DNA from: Vescimonas coprocola
GTDB lineage: Bacteria; Bacillota; Clostridia; Oscillospirales; Oscillospiraceae
Direction of reading: 5' to 3'
DNA length: 64,000 bases
Assembly (NCBI RefSeq): GCF_018408575.1
Contig: NZ_AP023418.1
Span: 1,950,415-2,014,414, forward strand
Part shown: positions 46,221 through 54,444 of the stretch, piece after piece
Numbering within the stretch: the first letter of the stretch is position 1
Layout: each line of letters opens with the position of its first letter
The notes under the pieces: model-generated
The model's input: only the letters and a program-made list of their open reading frames with translations
The model's database searches: none
Told to the model about the DNA's origin: nothing
Program-made: the position numbers and the translations under genes

Positions 46221-48158
46221 TTACTTGTTCACGCAGTACTCGCTGTTAGCAAGGCGCATTCTGTACCCCTCCACCGGCGCATCATAGCTGGAATCGCCAT
46301 AGGAGACATAATAATCCGCATAACCGCCCCAATAGTAACCACCATTGACCCAGTATTTGCCGCTGACTTCCTTGATTACATCAGCACCATTCTTATCATT
46401 TTCCTTCAAAGTGGCCTTGCCCTGAACGTCCACGCACTCTTCATAATAATCCACCGTGATGTTCTCCACCGTGCAGTTCTCCACGCTGGCGTTGTCCACG
46501 CCGTTGCCACGCTGGATCATGCCGGCCAGACCGCCCATGTCATAGGCGGCGTGGATGGTGTTGTTCTTGGAAACGCAGCCCTTGAAGGTGACCTTCACGC
46601 CGGGATCGGCGCCCATGCCCAGCAGGATGCCGATCTTGCCGTAGCCCCAGATGGAGCTGTTGGTGACGCTGACATTCTCGAACAGAGTCGTGCCATAGGT
46701 ATAACCCAGCACAACACCGCCCACATTGCCCGCAAACTGCGGTTTTGCATCATTCACAAAGTACACATCCGCTCCATCAAAGGCGATATCCTTAACAGTG
46801 ACTGCACCGTTGATATCACCGATGAAGCCTGCGCCGTAAACGCTTCTATCACTGCTATTCGTGCAGCCACGTACCTTCATGTTCCGGATGGTATGGCCGT
46901 TACCGTTCACGACAATACCGGAAAGCCGGTTATAGCCGTTAATGGGCTTCCACAGGTACTCACCCAGATCTACATCATTGGCGAGATTCAGGGTATAACC
47001 GCTGTAATTCTTACCGTCGTCCGTGACTTCCTTGGCAAACAGGGCCAACTCCTCAGCGGAGGCCACCGTCACCACCTTGTTGGCGGTATCCACCGGCGTG
47101 GCATAGCCGTCCGCCGCATGGTCAGTCCAGTAATCTCTGGCAAACACAGCGGTGAAGGGAGAGAAGTGGCTGACCTTCATGGTGACATAGCCGGTGGCGG
47201 CGTCGTACACATAGTGATCCGCCGCATCCGTTAGGGCCCCATTGTCTTTTGTCATTTTCTCGCCATTATGATAGAGCTTCAGAGCGGTACGGTTCTTGCC
47301 GACGTTCATCTCCACCGTCATCAGCGTACCATTCGTGCTGACAGCGTTGCCGCTCTGGTCCTTCATCGTGACCTCATAGCTCTGGCTGCTCTCGGTGCTT
47401 GCAACCTTCACCCCAGCGGGCGTGGCGCTCTTCACCACCTCCAGCTTCAGGGACTGCACGCCCTCATCCAGAGCGCCCGCAGGCACCGTTACCTGAATGG
47501 TGTGATTCTCTTCCTTGTCCTTCAGCACGGTGTCGCCGTCGGTATTCACATCGCCCACAGCCACCACGGGATAGGTGGCGTTGGCATCGTAGGTGTTGTT
47601 GAAGCTGTCGCTCTCCACGGTGTCCTGGGTGGCCACCACGGTGATGGCGATGCCGTCGATGGACTCGTTCATGTACTCATTGCCGGCGGACTCCCACATA
47701 TGGCCCTTGATGGTGAAGGCATTGCTCTCGCCGGCCGCCAGATGCTGCTCAGCGCCCATCGCCACATCGCCGATGGTCCAGTCGATGACAGTGTTCAGCT
47801 TGGCGCTGCCGTTGATACCGGTGATGATCACCTTGTACTTCAGCGCCAGATTGCCGTTGTTGCGGATCCGCAGGGCGGGCAGTTCATAGGTACAGCCCGG
47901 CTCCCACAGGATGGCTTCGCCCTTAGCATCAGCGGCCTTGACGAAGTCCAGCGTCTTGCCCTCGGCGCTGACCCACTTGCCGTCAGCGTTCTGCATCTCC
48001 AGCACCACATCCAGGTTACCGGCCTGAATTTTGTTGACGTTGGTGCTTGCGGTGTCGGTGAACCATGCGAAGGTAGCGCCTACCAGCATAGCCAGGCACA
48101 GAACCATGGCCATGACGCTGCCCAGCAAGGCCCGTTTGGTACTCTTGCGGTTTGTCAT
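46221..48158 (-). CDS. SipW-dependent-type secreted surface protein with beta-helix C-terminus
   Basis: A 645-residue secreted protein. The N-terminus (RALLGSVMAMVLCLAMLVGATFAWFTD, then ASTNVNKIQAGNLDVVLE) is the TasA/CalY-like SipW-dependent signal: a hydrophobic stretch, an AWFTD motif and the following IxAGxLDV. The middle is a Ca-adhesion-like beta region with a KVSHFSPFTAVF segment. From about residue 370 a GLUG-type beta-helix region appears (AEELALFAKEV, YTLNLANDVDLG, FIGDINGAVTVKDIAFDG, GGLAGMI). There is no sorting signal. AGGAGGAGA precedes ATG 48158. A SipW-type peptidase gene is not in the window. It may form fibres or a matrix on the cell surface. Confidence 0.8.
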   Translation of the reverse strand: MTNRKSTKRALLGSVMAMVLCLAMLVGATFAWFTDTASTNVNKIQAGNLDVVLEMQNADGKWVSAEGKTLDFVKAADAKGEAILWEPGCTYELPALRIRNNGNLALKYKVIITGINGSAKLNTVIDWTIGDVAMGAEQHLAAGESNAFTIKGHMWESAGNEYMNESIDGIAITVVATQDTVESDSFNNTYDANATYPVVAVGDVNTDGDTVLKDKEENHTIQVTVPAGALDEGVQSLKLEVVKSATPAGVKVASTESSQSYEVTMKDQSGNAVSTNGTLMTVEMNVGKNRTALKLYHNGEKMTKDNGALTDAADHYVYDAATGYVTMKVSHFSPFTAVFARDYWTDHAADGYATPVDTANKVVTVASAEELALFAKEVTDDGKNYSGYTLNLANDVDLGEYLWKPINGYNRLSGIVVNGNGHTIRNMKVRGCTNSSDRSVYGAGFIGDINGAVTVKDIAFDGADVYFVNDAKPQFAGNVGGVVLGYTYGTTLFENVSVTNSSIWGYGKIGILLGMGADPGVKVTFKGCVSKNNTIHAAYDMGGLAGMIQRGNGVDNASVENCTVENITVDYYEECVDVQGKATLKENDKNGADVIKEVSGKYWVNGGYYWGGYADYYVSYGDSSYDAPVEGYRMRLANSEYCVNK

Positions 48159-48218
48159 AAGTATCTCCTCCTATTTTTTGCGTGTGACCGATGGAGCGCT
48201 CGCACGGGGAATAACTCC

Positions 48219-48258
48219 TTATCGTTTCAAGCGAAACGATAACCGCCCATGGGCGGTT
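48219..48258 (-). promoter_or_regulatory. Structured 5' leader hairpins of the SipW-type gene
   Basis: Two adjacent perfect inverted repeats lie in the leader: AACCGCCCATGGGCGGTT (48241-48258) and TTATCGTTTC..GAAACGATAA (48219-48242). No known riboswitch consensus was recognised. Confidence 0.5.
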
Positions 48259-48280
48259 CGGCGTACACATGGATGTGCGT

Positions 48281-48309
48281 ATCATAGCACCGCAGCCGAA
48301 AAAGCACAA
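48281..48309 (-). promoter_or_regulatory. Promoter of the SipW-type surface protein gene
   Basis: On the minus strand TTGTGC (48304-48309), a 17-bp spacer and TATGAT (48281-48286), about 125 bases before the start codon. Confidence 0.6.
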
Positions 48310-48363
48310 GGCCTTTTTTCACAAATTTTCGTCATTTTCTTCAAAAAACGCCTCAGGCAGCAA

Positions 48364-48406
48364 AAAACACCGCAGGGTGGGGAAATTCCCCGTCCTGCGG
48401 TGTTTT
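48364..48406. terminator. Terminator at the chromosome/element border
   Basis: A 13-bp stem AAAACACCGCAGG with complement at 48394-48406, a T4 foot on both strands; it lies beside the tRNA-Arg fragment and on its strand would be that gene's terminator. Confidence 0.7.
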
Positions 48407-48409
48407 ATA

Positions 48410-48454
48410 TGGCACCCCCGGCCAGATTCTAACTGGCGGCCTACCGCTTAGGAG
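48410..48454 (-). tRNA. 3' fragment of tRNA-Arg(CCT): element attachment-site remnant
   Basis: The minus strand reads the 3' part of a tRNA from the anticodon loop CTCCTAA through the T-arm to CGGGGGTGCCA. The DNA beyond 48454 does not supply the 5' half. The T-loop is TTAGAAT in place of TTCGAAT, so it is not functional. A tRNA 3' end that stops near the anticodon loop, beside an integrase gene, is the usual att scar of an integrative element. The start of low-GC DNA coincides. Confidence 0.75.
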
Positions 48455-48826
48455 TAGACCCGATACGACATCGGGAAGTGGCATCTAATGCTTAAAAATG
48501 CTTGGAAATACAAGGTTTTTCAGCATTTCAAATCCCATCTGATACTACGCTGTGATAGCTAATTCAGAGGGATTTTACACCGTCCGATTGGCTCGAAATT
48601 AGCAAGTCTTTCGATTTTTGGTGGACGTTGCAAGTGCAAGTAAATGTCACTATGTAACTTCTCGTGATGCGAAATGATAGGAAATCCTATTCATTCTCGT
48701 GTGAGGGTGCGGGTGTCCTTAGACACAGATTTCAGTCTGTTTTATATATCATTTCAAAATGAATTTTTCAACCAGAATTATTAAGAATTTCAAAGGTTTT
48801 TCAGACTCAATGATTCTATGTAATTT

Positions 48827-48852
48827 AGACCCGCCGAAGCAGGTCTTTTTTT
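48827..48852 (-). terminator. Hairpin at the end of the 48851-49156 gene
   Basis: AGACC..GGTCT with a T7 run on the plus strand. Between 48459 and 48826 no gene is seen; this is probably the recombinase arm-site region. Confidence 0.45.
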
Positions 48853-49156
48853 ATTTCAGCATAATCTCTCTATCCTCAGCGCCGAGCATATAAGCACCCT
48901 TGGCAAAAGCATCCCTTGCAAGAAGCTCTGCTACATCAACCCTATCGAACAGCATCCATATTTCTTTCTCTTTCGGAGTCAGTTCATGGCTATGGTCAAA
49001 CAAATGCTCAAGTCCCAATCCTTCAAGCAATGCCGACTTTGCTGCTTTGTATTCCTCAGCTCTGCCAACATATTCGTCGTTCCTTTCCTTGGAAAATGCC
49101 TCGATATTGTCAGCTCTCAGATGCTCGTAATACTCGTCCATAAAGATTCTATCCAT
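48851..49156 (-). CDS. Small acidic protein of an integrative element (DUF6809-like?)
   Basis: A 101-residue, mostly helical protein: MDRIFMDEYYEHLRADN, then a charged coiled helix region and a C-terminal FAKGAYMLGAEDREIM. The closing FxxGxxLGAxxxxE pattern is one I associate with a short family common in clostridial ICEs, but the assignment is tentative. ATG 49156 has GGAGG nine bases upstream. It sits between the att scar and the integrase and is separated from the latter by a hairpin. No function can be assigned. Confidence 0.55.
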   Translation of the reverse strand: MDRIFMDEYYEHLRADNIEAFSKERNDEYVGRAEEYKAAKSALLEGLGLEHLFDHSHELTPKEKEIWMLFDRVDVAELLARDAFAKGAYMLGAEDREIMLK

Positions 49157-49183
49157 ACTCGTTGACCTCCATAACAAAAAAAT

Positions 49184-49234
49184 AAGGGCAGACCCTTTTA
49201 CAGCTATTGTAGCTATGTAAAAGGATCTGCCCTT
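49184..49234. terminator. Hairpin between small gene and integrase
   Basis: A 19-bp stem AAGGGCAGACCCTTTTACA with complement at 49216-49234, one G:T mismatch. It follows the integrase stop (49242) on the minus strand. Confidence 0.7.
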
Positions 49235-49241
49235 GCAGTTA

Positions 49242-50615
49242 CTATAATGTTTTTGCCAGCGACTTCAGGAGTGCTGCCATTTCCGGATTTTGCAGAAGCT
49301 TCAGAAGAAGTTCTTTATCATCAGCGGAGCTTTCCGTTGCGGCTGGTTGAACCGGCTCAGGCGTTGCCTGTCTGCCTGAGTAGAACGCAGCTTCCATTCT
49401 TTCAGCGTTCAGTCTGCGGTCATCGTCGATGATATGGGAGTAAACATCCGCTACCATCTTGACCTGTGCATGACCGGAATCGCCTTGAACGGATTTCATA
49501 TCGCCGCCGTTCAGCTTCAGCTTGTAAGTGATACTGGAATGTCGGAGACTATGGAAAACCACTTTCGGCAGTCCCTTCTCCTCAATCAGCTTATTGAAAG
49601 CACGGTTGATAACCTGCCCCTCAATCGGCTTGCCATTGGAAGAACAGAAAACCAGATTGAAGTCTACGAACTCGTCACCGAAAAGGTCTTTCAGTTCTTC
49701 GATGTCAGCCTTTCGCTGTACCAACATTTCCGCTACGGTTTTCGGTAAGAACACCTTGCGGACACTTGTTTTGGTCTTAGGAGTTTTGAGAACCAATGCG
49801 GTATGCGTACTGGCGAAGGTCGGTGGGAACTTGAACATGATGTCCTTACCGTCCAGATCTGCCATCGCTTCACGATTTACTCTCTGCAACTCCTTTTCAA
49901 CGAAGATGCTTGCCTGACCAAGTTCAATACTGGTGGGGGAAATGTCAATACAGTCCCAGGTAAGCCCCAGAAGCTCGCCCATTCGCAGGGAACAGGAGAA
50001 GGCAAGGTTAATAGCCAGACGAAGAATATCATCGTCACAGGCTTCCAGAGCCTTCTGGAGCACTTCTGCTGTCCAGATATCCCTGGTCTTGTGTTCTTCT
50101 TTCGGCAGCGTAGCGTGCTCCACAGGGTTTCTGGTCATCAATTCCCACTTGACCGCTTGATTGAAAGCATTTCGCAATGTCTTGTGAACCTCTCGGACAG
50201 TATGCGGAGTCAGATATTCTGTACGGGCTTTTACATACTTAGAAGAAACCGCTTTGACAGAAAGCAAATCTCGGTAATACTTGTCCATGATTCTCGGCGT
50301 GACATCCTCCAGCTTCATATCACCGATGAGGGGACGAATATAGTTTGCAATCAGGCTCTTTCTGCTTTCATAGGTAGACATCGCCCAGGTGTTCACACCA
50401 TAGATTGACATATACTCATCCAAAAGATCATTGACGGTTTTAGCAGAAGGGGGAATAAAGGTTCCGGACTCCTGCTCATATTCAACCTGCAACTTCCTTT
50501 TCTTTGCTTCGGCATTCGTTTCAAAGGTTTCCCACTTCTGACGCTTGTTGCCGTTCTCATCGGTGTATGTATAAACCACAGAATACTTCTTTTTTCTCTT
50601 AACGATAGATGCCAT
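49242..50615 (-). CDS. Tyrosine site-specific integrase
   Basis: A 457-residue phage/ICE-type integrase. An N-terminal arm-binding region (SIVKRKKKYSVVYTYTDENGNKRQKWETF) is followed by the SAM-like core-binding domain (TVNDLLDEYMSIYG). The catalytic domain has CSLRMGELLGLTW (first Arg), a Lys in the beta-hairpin region TPKTKTSVRKVFLP, VFHSLRHSSI (HxxR), and SGHAQVKMVADVYSHI (His and the nucleophile Tyr). The C-terminal tail after it is Glu/Ala-rich and not part of the fold. It is the integrase nearest the tRNA-Arg att scar, so it most likely inserted this element there. The HTH gene with three excisionase-type domains is directly upstream, four bases away. Confidence 0.92.
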   Translation of the reverse strand: MASIVKRKKKYSVVYTYTDENGNKRQKWETFETNAEAKKRKLQVEYEQESGTFIPPSAKTVNDLLDEYMSIYGVNTWAMSTYESRKSLIANYIRPLIGDMKLEDVTPRIMDKYYRDLLSVKAVSSKYVKARTEYLTPHTVREVHKTLRNAFNQAVKWELMTRNPVEHATLPKEEHKTRDIWTAEVLQKALEACDDDILRLAINLAFSCSLRMGELLGLTWDCIDISPTSIELGQASIFVEKELQRVNREAMADLDGKDIMFKFPPTFASTHTALVLKTPKTKTSVRKVFLPKTVAEMLVQRKADIEELKDLFGDEFVDFNLVFCSSNGKPIEGQVINRAFNKLIEEKGLPKVVFHSLRHSSITYKLKLNGGDMKSVQGDSGHAQVKMVADVYSHIIDDDRRLNAERMEAAFYSGRQATPEPVQPAATESSADDKELLLKLLQNPEMAALLKSLAKTL

Positions 50616-50619
50616 GTAA

Positions 50620-51243
50620 TCAGCTCCTTTCCTGTCTATCTTCCGCTAACTGGTAGCGGGTCTGATTGTGATACCATTTTTCAAAGCTCTCTTTGGTAGC
50701 TCGCTTATACCTGCCAACCTTGATAAGCTCAAAATCTTCATTGGCAACGATATAGTAAATGGTCTGACGATGTACCCCAAGCATTCTTGCCATTTCCGGC
50801 AGACCGTAGGTGGATGCCATAATATCTGCATCCAGTTCCTGATCCTCTACCGTGCGGTAATCGGTTTGAGAAGCATACCATCTTTCAAAGCTCTCCTTTG
50901 TCACTCTGCGCTTGCCCAGGACATCGACCACATCAAAATGCCCTTTGGCAACCAGTTCGTAAGCAGTCGCTTCTTTCAGCCCAAGGCGCTGTCCAAGCTC
51001 CTCCATTGAATATGTAGTTTTCTTCAATTCCTCGCCGGGAGGGGTTCCATCGACCTTCTGGTATTTGAACTGATTGGCATACCATTCTTCAAAGCTGTCG
51101 ATCATCACCCTCATGGTGTTGCCGACAAGAATGGTTTTGAAGTAATTCTTCTTAATGAGCCAGTATGACTCCGTTTTACCAAGACCGAGCATCCTGCCCA
51201 TTTCCAGAACAGACATACTCGTGCGTTTTCTCATTTCCGCCAT
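50620..51243 (-). CDS. Protein with three tandem excisionase-type HTH domains
   Basis: A 207-residue DNA-binding protein built of three repeats of about 65 residues. Each repeat has a MerR/excisionase-like helix-turn-helix (SVLEMGRMLGLGKTESYWLI, SMEELGQRLGLKEATAYELV, GLPEMARMLGVHRQTIYYIV), then a beta wing ending in a SFExWYxxQ motif (SFEEWYANQ, SFERWYASQ, SFEKWYHNQ). Single-domain versions are common recombination directionality factors; a triple one could bind three spaced sites. It lies four bases upstream of the integrase gene on the same strand, so it is likely the directionality factor. The start at ATG 51243 follows AGGAGGTTG. Confidence 0.82.
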   Translation of the reverse strand: MAEMRKRTSMSVLEMGRMLGLGKTESYWLIKKNYFKTILVGNTMRVMIDSFEEWYANQFKYQKVDGTPPGEELKKTTYSMEELGQRLGLKEATAYELVAKGHFDVVDVLGKRRVTKESFERWYASQTDYRTVEDQELDADIMASTYGLPEMARMLGVHRQTIYYIVANEDFELIKVGRYKRATKESFEKWYHNQTRYQLAEDRQERS

Positions 51244-51360
51244 CGTACAACCTCCTATGTAAAAAATGTAGCCATGTGTTTCTTGTCATGGCTACATTTT
51301 ATCGAACTCTCAATATGTTTTGAAGTTTGTCGCCGGGTTGTACGACGCCCTTGACAAATC

Positions 51361-51597
51361 TTACATTTGATGATCCAACCACTCATCAAAACTCTTTTTG
51401 GAGATTCTGATACTGCCACCGATGCGGACGCTATGGAAAACTTTCTTTTTCACAAGGTTGTATGCGCTGGTTCTGCTGATGCCCAGAATATCCTGAATCT
51501 CATCAACCGTATAGGTTCTCTTATCAAACTGAACTGCGTTAGCAGCCATCGCTTCTTCGGTGCGCTGATTCATGGCAGCGATTCTTTCTTCAAACAT
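51361..51597 (-). CDS. Excisionase-family helix-turn-helix protein
   Basis: A 78-residue protein with one HTH_17-type domain: TYTVDEIQDILGISRTSAYNLVKKKVFHSVRIGGSIRISKKSFDEWLDHQ. It closes with the same SFDEWLxxQ motif as the triple protein next to it. It lies six bases after the MazF-type gene. It could be a second directionality factor or a local regulator. Confidence 0.8.
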   Translation of the reverse strand: MFEERIAAMNQRTEEAMAANAVQFDKRTYTVDEIQDILGISRTSAYNLVKKKVFHSVRIGGSIRISKKSFDEWLDHQM

Positions 51598-51603
51598 TTA
51601 TGT

Positions 51604-52011
51604 TCACTCCTTCGCTCTCTTTGCTTTATGTTTTGGGGAACGCTTTTTCAGCTGTTCCATTGCCAGGCTGACAGATAAGGCTTTCTCAATCGCTACCATT
51701 TCACGGGGCGTTACCTTACCTAAGTAATTATCAATCCTGCTTTTATCAATGGTACGAATCTGTTCCAGCTGAACAACGGACGCTTCTTTGAATGCAGGAT
51801 TGTCGTAAATAACAAAGTGCGTCGGCATATTCGCTTTCTTATGGATTCTGGTGGTGACCGTTGCCACAATCAATGTGGGAGCGTGTTTATTACCGGTATC
51901 GTTCTGAATGACGATAACCGGACGGATGCCGCCTTGTTCCGACCCAACTACCGGGTCCAGCTTGGCGCAATAAATATCACCACGGCAATATACCCAATTT
52001 TCTTTCATCAT
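51604..52011 (-). CDS. MazF/PemK-family endoribonuclease toxin
   Basis: A 135-residue toxin that would cleave mRNA. MazF landmarks: VYCRGDIYCAKLDPVVGSEQGGIRPVIVIQND (the GDI..G.EQ.G.RP block with the catalytic Arg), PTLIVATVTTRI, THFVIY, SVVQLEQIRTIDKSRI (with the catalytic Thr-like region). The C-terminus is Lys-rich. ATG 52011 follows GGAGG by nine bases. No classical MazE precedes it; the excisionase-type HTH gene directly downstream might act as partner, but such MazF-like proteins on ICEs often stand alone. Confidence 0.85.
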   Translation of the reverse strand: MMKENWVYCRGDIYCAKLDPVVGSEQGGIRPVIVIQNDTGNKHAPTLIVATVTTRIHKKANMPTHFVIYDNPAFKEASVVQLEQIRTIDKSRIDNYLGKVTPREMVAIEKALSVSLAMEQLKKRSPKHKAKRAKE

Positions 52012-52079
52012 GTGCCATGACCTCCTTTCGTTGGCTATGTAATAACTGACTGCCAGAAAGGAATCAGGCAGTCAGTCCA

Positions 52080-52480
52080 AAAGTCTATGTGTCCCATATT
52101 TGCCACGCACCCCTGGGAAAGAGGGCTTACGCCCTCAGGGAATCACCGAACGACTGATTGCGAATCAGTTCCATAGGAATCTAACCTCTGCCGGGTTCTC
52201 CGCCAGCTCCGTAGAGAAGTATCTTTAATCCTGTTGCTTTCATGGCCGTATTGGGAGCAACCCAATATTTACAAGCCAGTATTGATCGCTGGCATCGGGA
52301 GAGAGACAAGCGCTTAATTTATAGAAGAAAGTCGTTCTGTTTCTCTATCCGATACGTCTCGGCGTACCGCTGATGTGGCTGATGCTCTCGCACCGGCAAC
52401 AGGAACGTATTCGATGACTGTGTATTCAGTTTTCAAGGATCAAGCAGCCGATTTTCTTTGGCTGTATCTAAATTGTACCT
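52080..52480. other. Non-coding, hairpin-rich region in the element
   Basis: No gene is visible in 52012-52525. The stretch holds several stems: GAGGGC..GCCCTC near 52120, ACTGATTGCGAATCAGT near 52152, TATTGGG..CCCAATA near 52240, and the CTTGAAAACTGAATA motif on the minus strand near 52420. It could be a structured RNA or an untranslated leader for the MazF/HTH operon. Confidence 0.4.
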
Positions 52481-52525
52481 GTTCCTCATGCAAGTTTTTA
52501 TTGCCTCGTAGGTATAGTTTTGAGG

Positions 52526-52741
52526 TTATTCACGACCTAAAAATATGTAATCAAGGGTTGTCTCAAAGCGCACAACCAGTTCGATTGCCAAATCAATAGA
52601 GATACCTCTGTTGCCGGTTTCAATTCGTGCAATGGTGTTTGCGGCAACACCTAACTGCTCCGCAAGCTGTTCCTGTGTAAGCCCATGTTCCTTTCTCAAG
52701 GCTTTAATTCTTTTTCCGCTTTCAACCAAGTCGTAATACAT
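52526..52741 (-). CDS. XRE-family transcriptional regulator (short)
   Basis: A 71-residue protein that is almost only a helix-turn-helix: KRIKALRKEHGLTQEQLAEQLGVAANTIARIETGNRGISIDLAIELVVRFETTLDYIFLG. The start at ATG 52741 follows GGAGG by seven bases; the frame extends 30 codons upstream without an SD. Tandem terminators lie upstream of it (52855-52888 and 52933-52966). It probably represses a gene of the element. Confidence 0.82.
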   Translation of the reverse strand: MYYDLVESGKRIKALRKEHGLTQEQLAEQLGVAANTIARIETGNRGISIDLAIELVVRFETTLDYIFLGRE

Positions 52742-52854
52742 TTTCGTTCCTCCGTGTTTTTGAATTTGTGAAGTTGCAAAATCAAAAACAGCGGGAGGAG
52801 ATCGTGCCCGATTCTCAATACCCTTTGCCATCTGCCTGTCCTCCTTGCAGGCAT

Positions 52855-52888
52855 AAAAAAAGAGCCGGAGTAAATTACTCCAAGCTCT
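52855..52888 (-). terminator. Terminator between element genes
   Basis: Stem AGAGC..GGAGTAA with complement TTACTCC..GCTCT (52861-52888), followed on the minus strand by T6. Confidence 0.75.
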
Positions 52889-52932
52889 CGTTCATGCCTT
52901 TGTGTTAATTATGGGGGAAAATAGGCAGGTAT

Positions 52933-52966
52933 AAAAAAAGCCCCGTACCCATTACAGGCACGAGGC
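52933..52966 (-). terminator. Second terminator, downstream of the 53094 gene
   Basis: Stem GCCCCGTACCC with partial complement GGCACGAGGC, followed on the minus strand by T7. Between 52967 and 53093 nothing else is recognised. Confidence 0.6.
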
Positions 52967-53093
52967 GTAACTCTCTCTATTCAATTTTATGCCGCTATCT
53001 CCCAGCATAGCCATTTTAACACTGGACAAGTCGGACTTTCAGTAGGGGAACCGTCGTATTTTCATCGGATTTTAGTCGGACTAAAATCCTGTC

Positions 53094-53657
53094 TTAGCAT
53101 TCACAATAACACAATGCTTCTTCCTCCCGGGCACTTTCCAGGAAATCTTTCAATTTAGGAATGGCTGTTCCCCAAAGTGACAGACCAAATAACAGTATCG
53201 CTTCTTTCTTTCGGTCATAGTAGGTGCTGCGTTCCATATTCAAAACCTCCAGCATTTCTGATTCCCTGTACTTGAAGCGGTTGAGATATGCCTTTGAGAT
53301 AATCTCACAGTACAGAGCGCCTTTATCTGGATATTCTCTGATTTTCAACATAGCCATATCTACCAGTTCAATGATCCACTTTGTCTCAAATAAGCTGCGA
53401 ATGCGTTCTTCAAATCGTTCTCTCGCTTCATCCGGAGCAAAGTTCTCCAGATAAATCAATGCACCATCTAAGCTGTCACCGTAAGTACAAATAAGGGTAT
53501 CACATACATCATTCGCACGATCAATGGTAGACCAGCACACCTCTCGATATATGGATAAAATCAGCTTTGCTCTTTCATACAGAACCTTCTCGTCAATGTT
53601 CTGCATCCGGCAAAGCATTCGAATACTGCTTAATACCTGTGTATTATATCTGCTCAT
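53094..53657 (-). CDS. Element protein with sigma-region-4-like C-terminus, unknown function
   Basis: A 187-residue, mostly helical protein. Its C-terminal part, YRESEMLEVLNMERSTYYDRKKEAILLFGLSLWG, looks like the helix-turn-helix of ArpU/DUF1492-type phage regulators, in which a sigma-region-4-like helix follows YxxRKxxAI. The N-terminal half has no recognisable motif. The last residues are ALCYCEC, with three Cys. It is transcribed away from the XRE/ImmA pair and shares with it the 286-bp operator region. Confidence 0.5.
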   Translation of the reverse strand: MSRYNTQVLSSIRMLCRMQNIDEKVLYERAKLILSIYREVCWSTIDRANDVCDTLICTYGDSLDGALIYLENFAPDEARERFEERIRSLFETKWIIELVDMAMLKIREYPDKGALYCEIISKAYLNRFKYRESEMLEVLNMERSTYYDRKKEAILLFGLSLWGTAIPKLKDFLESAREEEALCYCEC

Positions 53658-53756
53658 TCAGAATCTCCTTTCAGCCTAATCCATAAAATAAGAATTCCTT
53701 TCTAACTCCTGTCACTTGGCTAAAGGGAAACAAATACCATGGGACAAGAATGACTA

Positions 53757-53915
53757 TAACTTCCGATATTTGATTAAAATAACAGAAGTGAAATCGGAAG
53801 TTCTTGACTTTATAAAAGTTCCGATATATAATTAAGTGGAATTAAAACTTCTGTTATGATTCTTATTATAGCATTTTCCAGAAGTTTGTCAACAAATAAT
53901 CGGAAGTTACGAATA
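53757..53915 (+). promoter_or_regulatory. Promoter and repeated operators of the ImmR/ImmA-like pair
   Basis: TTGACT (53804-53809), a 17-bp spacer and TATAAT (53827-53832) form the promoter. Six copies of an AACTTCYGAT-like motif in both orientations surround it (near 53757, 53792, 53818, 53849, 53879 and 53900). That is the layout of a XRE-type repressor with several operators. Confidence 0.7.
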
Positions 53916-53943
53916 AATATTTTTTGAAAGGAAGGATACTACC

Positions 53944-54393
53944 ATGACATTTGGAGAAAAAATTAAAGAAGCTCGTTTGGCTATGAACCTATCTCAAACG
54001 GAGCTTGCCCAGATGACCGGCATTTCCGAAAGATCCCTTTACACCTATGAGCAGCTCGGAACACTCCCCAGAAAAAGCAACATCAGAAAACTTGCTGAAG
54101 CACTGCATATCTCTGTGTCCTATCTTTTGGACGAATCTGAAACGGATAGCCAGAGCCATATAGATCAGGATATGTTTATTTTAGAGGCAAAGGAAAACTT
54201 CGGTTCAAAAGGAGCAAAAGAAGCTCAGGAAGTGTTGGGTCGTGTAAATTCTCTGTTTGCCGGTGGAGAATTGGACGAGGACGCAAAAGATGTATTCTTC
54301 CAGGCGATTATGTCAGTTTATATGGACTCTAAGAAAACAGCACGGGAAAAGTACACTCCGAAGAAATACAGAAAGCATAAAGATAAAGAGTAA
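53944..54393 (+). CDS. XRE-family repressor (ImmR-like)
   Basis: A 149-residue regulator. Residues ~1-62 are a Cro/CI-type helix-turn-helix (GEKIKEARLAMNLSQTELAQMTGISERSLYTYEQLGTLPRKSNIRKLAEALHISVSYLL). The rest is a charged helical region ending in a Lys/Arg-rich tail (KYTPKKYRKHKDKE). GAAAGGAAGG precedes ATG 53944. It stands directly before an ImmA-type protease gene and after a promoter with repeated operators, as in ICEBs1-type immunity, where the protease cleaves the repressor to induce the element. Confidence 0.85.
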   Translation: MTFGEKIKEARLAMNLSQTELAQMTGISERSLYTYEQLGTLPRKSNIRKLAEALHISVSYLLDESETDSQSHIDQDMFILEAKENFGSKGAKEAQEVLGRVNSLFAGGELDEDAKDVFFQAIMSVYMDSKKTAREKYTPKKYRKHKDKE

Positions 54394-54444
54394 AATCCTC
54401 AAGCACAGAATATGTTTTCTGTGTGCGATTCGGAGGTGAAGCAA

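Noticed and set aside
48159-48309. Cyclic-di-GMP riboswitch before the surface protein gene
   Set aside because: The hairpins are clear, but neither the GEMM-I core nor a GEMM-II pseudoknot pattern could be found.
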